Positions 18,684 through 26,667 of a DNA stretch of 64,000 bases are shown in pieces. Source of the stretch: Pedobacter duraquae (lineage in GTDB: Bacteria; Bacteroidota; Bacteroidia; Sphingobacteriales; Sphingobacteriaceae); contig NZ_SNWM01000002.1 of assembly GCF_004362245.1 (NCBI RefSeq), positions 868,001-932,000 of the forward strand. Direction: 5' to 3'. Position 1 is the stretch's first letter. Each line of letters begins with the position of its first letter. The position numbers and the translations under genes were made by a program. The notes beneath the pieces were generated by a model. That model did no database searches and was not told the origin of the DNA. It saw nothing but the letters and a program-made list of their open reading frames with translations.

Positions 18684-19384
18684 TGAATATTGTTTTAACG
18701 GGTGCCAGCAGTGGTATTGGCTTTGAAGCTGCACTTGAATTTGCATTGCATACTGATCACAAAATCGTCTGTATTGCCCGCTCGGCAGATAAATTGAGAA
18801 AATTACTGGAAATAGCCAGGGGTATTAATCCGGACTGCACTTTGCTACCGGTTGAATTTGATATCGTCAAAGATGATTATGCCGCATTAATTCCATTTTT
18901 GAAAGAACGCCTCGGCGAGATCGATATACTGATTAACAACGCAGGTGTATTAGTAAACAAGCCTTTCCTCGAAACCTCTGTCGAAGATTTCGCAGATATG
19001 TTGCAGGGAAATGTTCTGGGTCATTTTAACATGATTAAAAATCTTCTGCCGCTATTAAAAAAAGGAAGTCATGTTGTAAATATCGGAAGTATGGGTGGCT
19101 ATCAGGGCAGCGTTAAGTTCCCTGGCCTGTCCGCTTATTCTTCAAGTAAATCAGCACTGCATACACTAACCGAATGTCTGGCTTATGAACTTGCAGACAC
19201 AGGAATTAAGATCAACTGCCTGGCACTGGGCTCAGCACAAACAGAAATGCTGGAAAAAGCGTTTCCGGGCTATGAGTCACCAGTAATGGCTTTTGAAATG
19301 GGTAAGTATGTAGCGGACTTCGCTAAGACCGGGCACAAATTTTTTAACGGGAAGGTGTTACCGGTTGCCGTTACAACGCCATAA
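18683..19384 (+). CDS. SDR-family oxidoreductase coupled to phhA
   Basis: 233-residue classical short-chain dehydrogenase: cofactor motif TGASSGIG (7-14), NNAG (about 88-91), catalytic Ser in NIGSMGG and the YSSSK Tyr/Lys pair. The Arg in CIARSADK after the second strand suggests NADP(H). Because its start codon overlaps the phhA stop by one base, it is probably made in fixed ratio to the hydroxylase. A role in recycling the pterin cofactor (dihydropteridine reductase-like) is an attractive inference, because no separate reductase is visible nearby, but the sequence itself does not prove it. Confidence 0.85.
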   Translation: MNIVLTGASSGIGFEAALEFALHTDHKIVCIARSADKLRKLLEIARGINPDCTLLPVEFDIVKDDYAALIPFLKERLGEIDILINNAGVLVNKPFLETSVEDFADMLQGNVLGHFNMIKNLLPLLKKGSHVVNIGSMGGYQGSVKFPGLSAYSSSKSALHTLTECLAYELADTGIKINCLALGSAQTEMLEKAFPGYESPVMAFEMGKYVADFAKTGHKFFNGKVLPVAVTTP

Positions 19385-19444
19385 TCAGCAAGTTATCAAC
19401 ATAACTTCCATACTTTGGTATTTTTGATATCTTTGGCATGGCTT

Positions 19445-19960
19445 ATGAAGAAAATCCTCTTTAGTTTTTGTTTTGTGTGCTTTTTTGCTACAGCAGGGCA
19501 GGCACAAACAGTATCCTTAAAAATGCAGCACATGGTGCAGCAGTTGATTTCGTCACTTCCTGTACAGCACCCGGCAAATCAGCTTATCGGCTTTGCAAAA
19601 ACTTTGATTGGTGTGCCATATCATTATGCTTCAAGTAACCCTGCACGCGGTTTCGACTGTTCTGGTTTTGTAAGTTATGTGTTCCATAATTTCGGATTTA
19701 ACGTACCCCGTTCCTCTTCAGAATTCAGCAATACGGGAACACCAGTAGAACTGGCTAAAGCAAAAGTCGGCGATATTTTAATTTTTACAGGAACAAATCC
19801 TAAAGTTCGATCTGTAGGCCATGTTGGCATTATTTACGCTATTGATGGTGATGAGATCCAGTTTATCCATGCAACGTCAGGTAAGGCAAATGCCGTCACC
19901 ATAACTACATTAAACGATTACTATAGAGGCCGTTTTCTGAAGGCTGTGAGTATTATCTAA
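19445..19960 (+). CDS. Secreted NlpC/P60 cysteine peptidase
   Basis: 171-residue cell-wall peptidase from the ATG at 19445, which begins a signal peptide (MKKILFSFCFVCFFATAGQA); a TTG ten codons upstream is less likely. The catalytic set is Cys72 (FDCSG), His126 (GHVGI) and His142 (FIHA). Members cleave bonds in peptidoglycan stem peptides such as D-Glu to diamino acid. No extra binding domain, so a minimal enzyme. It lies among tyrosine-degradation genes without obvious link. Its stop overlaps the convergent flavin reductase stop by 4 bases. Confidence 0.9.
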   Translation: MKKILFSFCFVCFFATAGQAQTVSLKMQHMVQQLISSLPVQHPANQLIGFAKTLIGVPYHYASSNPARGFDCSGFVSYVFHNFGFNVPRSSSEFSNTGTPVELAKAKVGDILIFTGTNPKVRSVGHVGIIYAIDGDEIQFIHATSGKANAVTITTLNDYYRGRFLKAVSII

Positions 19961-20847
19961 TCCAGCAGCACAGCTTTAAGCGCGTTTAATACTTCTCCAT
20001 TATCCAAAAAGTTCCTCGCCAACTCGTGTAATGCTCTGGTACGCGTTGTCCCATCCCCTATTGTAGCATCCAGTACTTCTTTTACTGAAGCATGACTGCG
20101 GAGGGCATCGATTTCTTCTGCCGTTGGTAAGTGTTCTATGTTACCCAGCATCCCCAGATCATTTCCGGTAAGCACTCTTGAGTTTCTAACTTCAAAGGGT
20201 AGCATATCTATTCCAATACCTAACGTAGTCAGGGGTTTAGCAACTTTAAAAAGATTTTCTGGTGTAACCCTACAGTACCAGTCGCCACCCAGTCGGGCTA
20301 CCAGATCAATCTTTCCCTGATCAATTTTCCCATCAGCATCAAGAATTTCTTCTTTGATGTGAATGCGCTTGATTTCTGCAAACACCAGATTTCCTGCACC
20401 TGCGTTCGGCCCCATGGAAAGTACTTCAGTGACTATACATTCCATCTGAACCGGCGCTTCTGCCACACGTGGTGGACTTACCAATTCTGACTTAAGCATG
20501 GTAAAACCAGTTTTATCAAATTCATTAATATCCCTTGCATATTCTGTGCTGGCCAGACTTGTCTGTTGCACCATATCGTAATTCACGATATTGATCACAC
20601 ATTCTTTTACCTGTAGTACGTTTTCGAGTGTATGCTTTGTCGTATTATCACGTACCCTGCGTGCAGGAGAAAATATGCACACTGGTGGATTGGTACTAAA
20701 CAGATTAAAAAAACTAAATGGACTAAGGTTGATCTGTCCATCTGCTGCTATGGTTGTAGCGAAACATATCGGCCTCGGTGCAATTGCATATTGCAAATAA
20801 TTTTGCAACTGCACCGGGCTCATTTCTGAAGCATTTAAGGTCAGCAT
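19957..20847 (-). CDS. Flavin reductase-like FMN-binding protein
   Basis: 296-residue protein; residues about 15-200 match the flavin reductase/DIM6-NTAB fold (RPICFATTIAADGQINLSPFSFFN, then SPARRVRDNTTKHTLENV). The last 80 residues form an extra helical tail. It overlaps the upstream fumarylacetoacetase-like gene by one base (TAATG), so the two are co-translated and likely act together in aromatic-compound breakdown. A specific reaction cannot be assigned; supply of reduced flavin or a non-redox flavoprotein role are both possible. Confidence 0.85.
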   Translation of the reverse strand: MLTLNASEMSPVQLQNYLQYAIAPRPICFATTIAADGQINLSPFSFFNLFSTNPPVCIFSPARRVRDNTTKHTLENVLQVKECVINIVNYDMVQQTSLASTEYARDINEFDKTGFTMLKSELVSPPRVAEAPVQMECIVTEVLSMGPNAGAGNLVFAEIKRIHIKEEILDADGKIDQGKIDLVARLGGDWYCRVTPENLFKVAKPLTTLGIGIDMLPFEVRNSRVLTGNDLGMLGNIEHLPTAEEIDALRSHASVKEVLDATIGDGTTRTRALHELARNFLDNGEVLNALKAVLLD

Positions 20848-21842
20848 TATTTTTTAAGGGCAAGTATAGAAAAATCAGTATCAGCCTTTCTGATGGTGTT
20901 ATTTAAGATGCCGAGACCGGTAATCTTCATCTCAACGATATCACCGTCTTGCAGCCATTGTGGCTTATAAGCCGCATCGTTGAGTAACCCCGTTCCGTTC
21001 AGCTCCAAAAAGCAGCCTGTACCTACGGTTCCGGAGCCAATCACGTCGCCAGGCAAAATATCAACACCGTATGCACAGCGCTCAAGAATTTCTGCAAAAG
21101 TCCAGTCCATATCGGCCATGTTTCCTTTTGAAACCTCACTACCATTTACTAAACAAGACATTTCCAGATTATACGCATTACCAGTATGTCCTTCTTTAGG
21201 ACTTGTTTTGTATTCTTCGAGTTCGTCGGGTGTAACTAACCATGGGCCTATAACCGTAGAAAAGTCCTTTCCTTTAGCCGGGCCAAGGTTCAATAACATC
21301 TCTTCCATCTGCAAAGTACGCGCGCTCATATCATTCATGATCATAAAGCCAGCAATATAGGAATCGGCTTCCGCAGCGGTGATATTCCTACCTTTAGTTC
21401 CAACCACGATAGCCACTTCAAGTTCAAAATCAAGCTTTTGAAAATGATCAGGCATACATTCAATTTCTCCAGGTCCTTGAATGGCATTATGATTTGTGAA
21501 GTAGAAAATCGGATATTGGTCAAATTCAGCAATCATCTCTACCTTCCTGTTTCTACGCGCTGCAGCAACATGCTGACGGAAGGCGTAACCATCGCGGCAG
21601 GATGTCGGATGTGGCACGGGCGCCAGCACCTCATAAAAGGCCTCTTCCTTAGGCTCCAACTCACCACTCTTTATCTGTGCATCAATTTTCTTCGCCCGAT
21701 CCATTAGTACAACGCCGCCCCGAAGAAAAGCATTCATCTCGTTAGGCAGCAGTTTATCACACGAATTTAAGTTGTAGATATGTCCGTTAACGAAAACACC
21801 CAGATGTTCACGATCGTCTGTTAGATAAGAAACTAGCTTCAT
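20847..21842 (-). CDS. Fumarylacetoacetate hydrolase family protein
   Basis: 331-residue hydrolase, probably the last step of tyrosine breakdown (fumarylacetoacetate to fumarate and acetoacetate). The divalent-metal carboxylates are in DFELEVAIVVG (two Glu) and NDMSARTLQ (Asp), and the C-terminal block PGDVIGSGTVGTG is typical. It is shorter than the mammalian enzyme (about 420) and nearer to the bacterial FAH-like group, some of which act on related substrates; the neighbouring hmgA and hpd make the fumarylacetoacetase role the best reading. Divergent from hmgA. The symbol fahA would suit if activity is confirmed. Confidence 0.88.
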   Translation of the reverse strand: MKLVSYLTDDREHLGVFVNGHIYNLNSCDKLLPNEMNAFLRGGVVLMDRAKKIDAQIKSGELEPKEEAFYEVLAPVPHPTSCRDGYAFRQHVAAARRNRKVEMIAEFDQYPIFYFTNHNAIQGPGEIECMPDHFQKLDFELEVAIVVGTKGRNITAAEADSYIAGFMIMNDMSARTLQMEEMLLNLGPAKGKDFSTVIGPWLVTPDELEEYKTSPKEGHTGNAYNLEMSCLVNGSEVSKGNMADMDWTFAEILERCAYGVDILPGDVIGSGTVGTGCFLELNGTGLLNDAAYKPQWLQDGDIVEMKITGLGILNNTIRKADTDFSILALKK

Positions 21843-21991
21843 AATTGACAGTTTTTAAATGGTTAGATGGGGATAAAGCTAAGTAGTTGTTTGCAGATTT
21901 CAAGGATTAATGACATTAAATATCTTTTTTGAAGAATAATCCCTTGATTGCTAAACAACTTTCAATAACTATCCCTAATTTAGCAACGCAA

Positions 21992-22096
21992 ATGAACAAG
22001 ATGTTATCCATCAATAGTCAGATTTCACGCCAGATCCTAGCGGCATTTCGCTATGCGATGCTGTCTAAGATCATCTTTGCGCAATATTCCAACTAG
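21992..22096 (+). other. 34-codon open frame in the hmgA upstream gap
   Basis: The 336-bp gap 21843-22178 between the divergent FAH-like gene and hmgA holds a 34-codon frame (start MNKMLSINSQ, stop at 22094-22096) with a TAATTTAG promoter-like element just before it, and upstream an imperfect inverted repeat CAAGGATTA (21901) / TAATCCCTTG (21937). The peptide has no recognised domain. It ends 82 bases before hmgA. It may be a leader peptide, a gene remnant or chance. Confidence 0.3.
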
Positions 22097-22178
22097 ATAT
22101 CCCGTCTAATACGCTGCTGGTTAAAACGTTTCTGCGTTTTACTCGTTATCTAATCAGTCTAACCAAATCAATATTGAT

Positions 22179-23345
22179 ATGCCTATATACCACACATTGG
22201 GAACAATTCCTCCAAAGCGACATACCGTTTTCCGGAAACCGGATGGCGAACTGTATGCAGAAGAATTGGTTTCTACAGAAGGTTTCTCAAGCCTTTACTC
22301 CTTGGTTTACCACTGCCACCCGCCGACAATTGTGAAGTCGCTTGGCGAGCCGTATTCTGTTGAACCAAAAATTGCCCGGGAAAAACACCTCAAACACACG
22401 AGCCTGATCGGTTTTAACATTAAACCTGAAGATGATTATCTGAAGAGCAGGAAACCGGTGTTGGTAAATGCCGATCTGCACATTTCGCTCGCTGCACCTA
22501 GAAAATCCATGACTGATTATTTCTATAAAAACAGCCAGGCAGACGAGGTGATTTTTATCCATGAGGGCACAGGAACTTTGAAAACTGGTTTTGGCAAGAT
22601 CAAATTTGCGTATGGCGATTACCTTGTTGTGCCACGTGGCACGATCTATCAGTTAGAGTTCGATAGCGAAGATAATCGTTTGTTCATAATAGAGAGTTTT
22701 AGCCCAATCCGGAGTCCTAAACGTTACCGAAATGAATATGGACAGCTAATGGAACATTCGCCTTACTGCGAACGGGATATCAAAAGGCCTGTGGATTTGG
22801 AAACGAATGATGAATTTGGGGATTTCAAAGTATTAATTAAAAAACAAGGTTTAATATACCCGTATACCTACGGCACTCATCCCTTCGATTTTATAGGCTG
22901 GGATGGGTTTCATTATCCATGGGCATTTTCCATTCATGATTTCGAGCCGATTACCGGCAGGTTACATCAGCCGCCACCAGTACATCAAACTTTTGAAGGC
23001 CATAACTTTGTGATTTGCTCTTTTGTTCCTCGTAAATACGATTACCATCCATTATCTATTCCTGCTCCTTACAATCATAGCAATGTGGACAGTGACGAGG
23101 TATTATATTATGTGGATGGAGATTTTATGAGCCGTAAAAGTGTTGTACGCGGACAAATAACCTTACATCCCGGGGGCATTCCACATGGACCACATCCGGG
23201 TACTGTTGAGAAATCCATTGGTAAAGAGAAAACGGAGGAGCTGGCGGTAATGATAGACCCGTTCAGACCACTGATGCTCACTGAAGATGCCATAGCGATT
23301 GAGGACGAGAACTACCACAAAAGCTGGCAAATTAACATTGAATAA
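22179..23345 (+). CDS. hmgA: Homogentisate 1,2-dioxygenase
   Basis: Iron(II) ring-cleaving dioxygenase that opens homogentisate to maleylacetoacetate; 388 residues, shorter than the human 445 but normal for this bacterial group. Visible blocks include IFIHEGTGTLKTGFG in the N-terminal cupin, VVPRGTIYQLEF, and the C-terminal HPGGIPHGPHPGTVE with iron-ligand histidines. Followed after 25 bases by hpd, so the two form an operon covering steps two and three of tyrosine degradation. No maleylacetoacetate isomerase is visible in the window. Confidence 0.95.
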   Translation: MPIYHTLGTIPPKRHTVFRKPDGELYAEELVSTEGFSSLYSLVYHCHPPTIVKSLGEPYSVEPKIAREKHLKHTSLIGFNIKPEDDYLKSRKPVLVNADLHISLAAPRKSMTDYFYKNSQADEVIFIHEGTGTLKTGFGKIKFAYGDYLVVPRGTIYQLEFDSEDNRLFIIESFSPIRSPKRYRNEYGQLMEHSPYCERDIKRPVDLETNDEFGDFKVLIKKQGLIYPYTYGTHPFDFIGWDGFHYPWAFSIHDFEPITGRLHQPPPVHQTFEGHNFVICSFVPRKYDYHPLSIPAPYNHSNVDSDEVLYYVDGDFMSRKSVVRGQITLHPGGIPHGPHPGTVEKSIGKEKTEELAVMIDPFRPLMLTEDAIAIEDENYHKSWQINIE

Positions 23346-23370
23346 ATAAGCACACACATATAGTTATACT

Positions 23371-24501
23371 ATGTCAACACAAACATTTGCAGAAAAGATT
23401 GCCAAAGCGCAGGATTTTTTACCGATCAATGGTACAGATTACATTGAATTTTATGTCGGTAACGCTAAACAAGCGGCACATTACTACAAAACTGCGTTCG
23501 GCTTCCAGTCGCTCGCCTATGCGGGACCCGAAACCGGCGTAAGAGAATATGCTTCTTATGTTTTACAGCAAGGAAAGATCAGACTGGTACTTACCACTGC
23601 CTTAAAATCTGAGAGCCCAATTTCGGAACATGTTAAATTACATGGCGATGGCGTTAAGGTTTTGGCCTTATGGGTAGATGATGCCTATAGTGCATTTGAA
23701 GAAACCACAAAAAGGGGTGCCAGACCCTATCTGGAACCTATAACGAAGACCGATGAGCATGGGGAAGTTAAAATGTCCGGGATTTATACTTACGGAGAAA
23801 CCATCCACATGTTTGTTGAACGCAAGAACTATACTGGTACTTTCTTGCCGGGTTATAAAGAATGGGTGAGCGATTACAATCCGGGTGATGCAGGTTTGCT
23901 TTATGTAGACCATTGCGTAGGCAATGTAGGCTGGAACAGGATGAATGAGACCGTAAAATGGTATGAAGAGGTAATGGGCTTTGTAAATATTCTTTCATTT
24001 GATGACAAGCAAATCAATACAGAATATTCAGCATTGATGAGTAAGGTGATGAGTAATGGGAACGGTTTTTCTAAGTTTCCAATTAACGAGCCTGCGGAAG
24101 GTAAAAAGAAATCTCAGATCGAAGAATACCTGGAATTTTACGAAGGCGAGGGTGTTCAACATATAGCGGTAGCGACTAAAGATATCCTGACTACTGTTAG
24201 GGAATTGAAATCGCGTGGCGTGGAATTCCTCAGCGCTCCTCCGGAGGCTTATTATAATATGATGCCTGATCGAGTAGGTGAAATTGATGAGGAGATCGCT
24301 AAACTTAAGGAGCTGGGGATTCTGGTAGATTGTGATGAAGAGGGTTATCTTTTACAGATCTTTACTAAACCTGTAGAAGACCGTCCAACTTTGTTTTTTG
24401 AGATTATACAAAGAAAAGGCGCACAATCTTTTGGCGCAGGAAATTTCAAAGCATTGTTCGAATCTTTAGAGCGAGAACAAGAACTCCGGGGAAATCTATA
24501 A
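23371..24501 (+). CDS. hpd: 4-Hydroxyphenylpyruvate dioxygenase
   Basis: Iron(II) enzyme of the VOC superfamily that turns 4-hydroxyphenylpyruvate into homogentisate; 376 residues, normal length. Two VOC modules are seen (about 18-150 and 175-350). The iron ligands of the C-terminal module are His in LYVDHCVGNV, His in GVQHIAVAT and Glu in LFFEIIQRKG, all present; the C-terminal AQSFGAGNFKALFES motif is the family gate helix. Operon partner of hmgA and ends at a strong terminator. Confidence 0.97.
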   Translation: MSTQTFAEKIAKAQDFLPINGTDYIEFYVGNAKQAAHYYKTAFGFQSLAYAGPETGVREYASYVLQQGKIRLVLTTALKSESPISEHVKLHGDGVKVLALWVDDAYSAFEETTKRGARPYLEPITKTDEHGEVKMSGIYTYGETIHMFVERKNYTGTFLPGYKEWVSDYNPGDAGLLYVDHCVGNVGWNRMNETVKWYEEVMGFVNILSFDDKQINTEYSALMSKVMSNGNGFSKFPINEPAEGKKKSQIEEYLEFYEGEGVQHIAVATKDILTTVRELKSRGVEFLSAPPEAYYNMMPDRVGEIDEEIAKLKELGILVDCDEEGYLLQIFTKPVEDRPTLFFEIIQRKGAQSFGAGNFKALFESLEREQELRGNL

Positions 24502-24514
24502 CAATAACATTTAC

Positions 24515-24546
24515 AGGCGGGTCTTTTATAAGCACCCGCCTTTTTA
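24515..24546 (+). terminator. Rho-independent terminator after hpd
   Basis: 8-bp stem AGGCGGGT / ACCCGCCT with an 11-base loop, followed by TTTTTATT. It ends the hmgA-hpd transcript 13 bases after the hpd stop codon. Confidence 0.9.
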
Positions 24547-24631
24547 TTGCGGACGATTGTAAAACAATTGGTGCATCACCGGGTTAAATAAATAAAATAG
24601 TTACTTTCGGGGCTGCAATTGTTAGAAAAGA

Positions 24632-25552
24632 ATGTTTAAAAGGCTTTTTACCCAAATTCATACATTTAGTGCTCACCTAAGGCAAGCCTTTAACCTTTTT
24701 CAAAAGAATGATCCCTTAAGGCTTGCTGGCGCTACAGCCTTCTTTACTAACTTTGCCCTACCACCTATTTTAATCATATTGATCAGACTGTTTGGATATT
24801 TCATCGATCGCAAGATATTGGTAACAAAATTATTTGAACGGCTTTCAAACATCCTTGACGAAAGTAGTATTGTGCAGATTCGTCAGACGCTGAGAAATAT
24901 TCGGAACATCGATCAAAACTGGATAGCTACTATTTTTAGTTTCATCTTTTTTCTCTTTGTGGCTACCACGTTGTTTAGTGTTATTAAAAGCTCAATGGAT
25001 CAAATCTGGTCGATAGGCATTAAGCCGCATTCAAGTTTTCTTTTTAAATTAAAACTTCGCGCCCGTTCTATGGTCATCATTTTATTGGCGGGCATTCTTT
25101 TTACCACGGGTTTGGTAACAGACAGCATTCAAGCTTTTATCGGAGTTTATATCAATAATGCCTCACCGAGCTTCGGCAAAGTATTTTTAGCAATCCTCAA
25201 TCAGTTACTTTTTATCGCAATCGTAACCGTTTGGTTTAGCGTACTCTTTAAATATCTTACTAACGGACGCCCTGCCTGGAAAGCGAGTTGGAAAGGTGGA
25301 TTGTTAACAGGGGTCTTATTTACAATTGGAAAATATATCCTGCGGATTATGCTTCCACTGAGTAATATTGGCAACATCTATGGCGCCTCGGGCTCGATTG
25401 TCTTGATCATGCTATTTGTCTTTTACTCTTCATTTATCTTTTATTATGGCGCATGTTTCATTAAGGTACTGAGTGACGCACACGACACTCCTATACGACC
25501 CATCGCTGGTGCATTTACATACGAGATTAAAGAAGTTCCAAAGTTAGCTTAG
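24632..25552 (+). CDS. YihY/BrkB-family inner-membrane protein
   Basis: 306-residue membrane protein with about six membrane segments, matching the YihY/virulence factor BrkB family: AGATAFFTNFALPPILIIL at the start, the SVIKSSMDQIWSI block in the middle, and GASGSIVLIMLFVFYSSFIFYYGACF near the end. Often misnamed RNase BN; the real function is not settled. A TACTTTCG promoter-like element lies at 24602-24609. The stop overlaps the convergent gene at 25549 by 4 bases. Confidence 0.88.
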   Translation: MFKRLFTQIHTFSAHLRQAFNLFQKNDPLRLAGATAFFTNFALPPILIILIRLFGYFIDRKILVTKLFERLSNILDESSIVQIRQTLRNIRNIDQNWIATIFSFIFFLFVATTLFSVIKSSMDQIWSIGIKPHSSFLFKLKLRARSMVIILLAGILFTTGLVTDSIQAFIGVYINNASPSFGKVFLAILNQLLFIAIVTVWFSVLFKYLTNGRPAWKASWKGGLLTGVLFTIGKYILRIMLPLSNIGNIYGASGSIVLIMLFVFYSSFIFYYGACFIKVLSDAHDTPIRPIAGAFTYEIKEVPKLA

Positions 25553-25824
25553 CATACTGGACGCAGCTGTTCAAAGCCTTGCATCTCAAATACCGCGAGA
25601 TTGTTAACAAGATTGCAATGTAATGTTCCGAATAAATTAAAAACACCTGATTTATTTTTTGCTTCGATGCAGATGGTTTCCTTAACAGTATCCTGATGTT
25701 TAGAAAACTGGTCGGCCATGATGATGTCTTCGTCCTGAATTTTGACATCATTACCGTCAATTCCAAATGTTTTTAACAAAGCAGGGAAGCTATGCCCTTT
25801 CAGCAGCAGTTCTGTGATCTTCAT
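25549..25824 (-). CDS. Small hypothetical protein, 91 residues
   Basis: Not recognised. From the ATG at 25824 (MKITELLLKGHSFPALLKTFG) the product has 91 residues, with no signal peptide or membrane segment; an in-frame start 16 codons upstream gives an unlikely proline-rich extension. It contains alternating short strands (DVKIQDEDIIMADQF, ICIEAKNKSGVFNLFGTL) that suggest a small alpha/beta or beta-barrel fold. Convergent with yihY, separate from the outer-membrane gene upstream, whose terminator precedes it. Confidence 0.6.
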   Translation of the reverse strand: MKITELLLKGHSFPALLKTFGIDGNDVKIQDEDIIMADQFSKHQDTVKETICIEAKNKSGVFNLFGTLHCNLVNNLAVFEMQGFEQLRPVC

Positions 25825-25870
25825 GATTTTAGGTTTAGAGTTGGGTGGATTATACGTCAACTTTAAGGCC

Positions 25871-25906
25871 AAAAAAAAGAAGGATAACCTTTTGGATTAC
25901 CCTTCT
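25871..25906 (-). terminator. Terminator after outer-membrane protein gene
   Basis: Imperfect hairpin (AGAAGGATAACC / GGATTACCCTTCT, one mismatch and a bulge) followed on the minus strand by eight T. It lies 27 bases past the outer-membrane protein stop codon. Confidence 0.75.
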
Positions 25907-25932
25907 ATCAACGAGTTGTAAGTATATATTTT

Positions 25933-26520
25933 TTAGAACAGCTTATAGGCGAGTCCCAAAGTGAAAAGACTTAACTTCTTGTCGTTATATCCATCTTTAC
26001 CAAGCTTAGTCAATCCTGCTTCATATCTGAGGTCTACGCCCAATCCACCAAGATCAAGACCAGCACCAAACTGCCAGGCAAATGCCTGATCTTTAAAATT
26101 ACCATTGAAAATATTAGTTGTCGCGGCTCCAAAGGATTGTTTTTTATCCACAATAAATGACACAACCGGACCAGTATTTAATCTCAGTCCAACTCCTGCT
26201 GCACCGATTTTTGTTCCTATTAACAAAGGGACATCTACACTGGTAAATTTCACTTTATTATCCACACCAGCTACACTTACAAGGGTTGTGTTTTTTCCGG
26301 CAAGATAAAGTTCAGGTTGGAAATGCAAGCCTACGGCACCAACACGTGCATAGAAACCAGCATAATAGCCTGCCCGGTTATCGCTATCAAAAACATTGTC
26401 TGTACTGAATTTAGAGAGGTTCGCCCCACCTTTAATACCAAACTGGAAACTAGGCAATACCTGACTGAAGGCAACAACGCTACTGCAGAGCATCAGTGCG
26501 GAAAGGATAATTCTTTTCAT
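25933..26520 (-). CDS. Outer-membrane beta-barrel protein (PorT-like)
   Basis: 195-residue outer-membrane protein with a signal peptide (MKRIILSALMLCSSVVAFSQ) and a barrel of about eight strands of alternating residues: FGIKGGANLSKF near the start, repeated aromatic-ended strands, and a C-terminal LSLFTLGLAYKLF with terminal Phe, the barrel-assembly signal. It fits the porin-family/PorT outer-membrane group common in Bacteroidota. Ligand or role is unknown. Confidence 0.85.
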   Translation of the reverse strand: MKRIILSALMLCSSVVAFSQVLPSFQFGIKGGANLSKFSTDNVFDSDNRAGYYAGFYARVGAVGLHFQPELYLAGKNTTLVSVAGVDNKVKFTSVDVPLLIGTKIGAAGVGLRLNTGPVVSFIVDKKQSFGAATTNIFNGNFKDQAFAWQFGAGLDLGGLGVDLRYEAGLTKLGKDGYNDKKLSLFTLGLAYKLF

Positions 26521-26667
26521 AATAATTTTAATGAATGAAATGGATAATACAGATGTAAAACTAAGGTTTTTAATATTAAGTATATTACGTAGTTTTATAT
26601 TTACTAAACCGGAAATTTATGATTTTGTTTTCAAGTTATAGATATTTCGCCCGACTAACCGTTTTGA

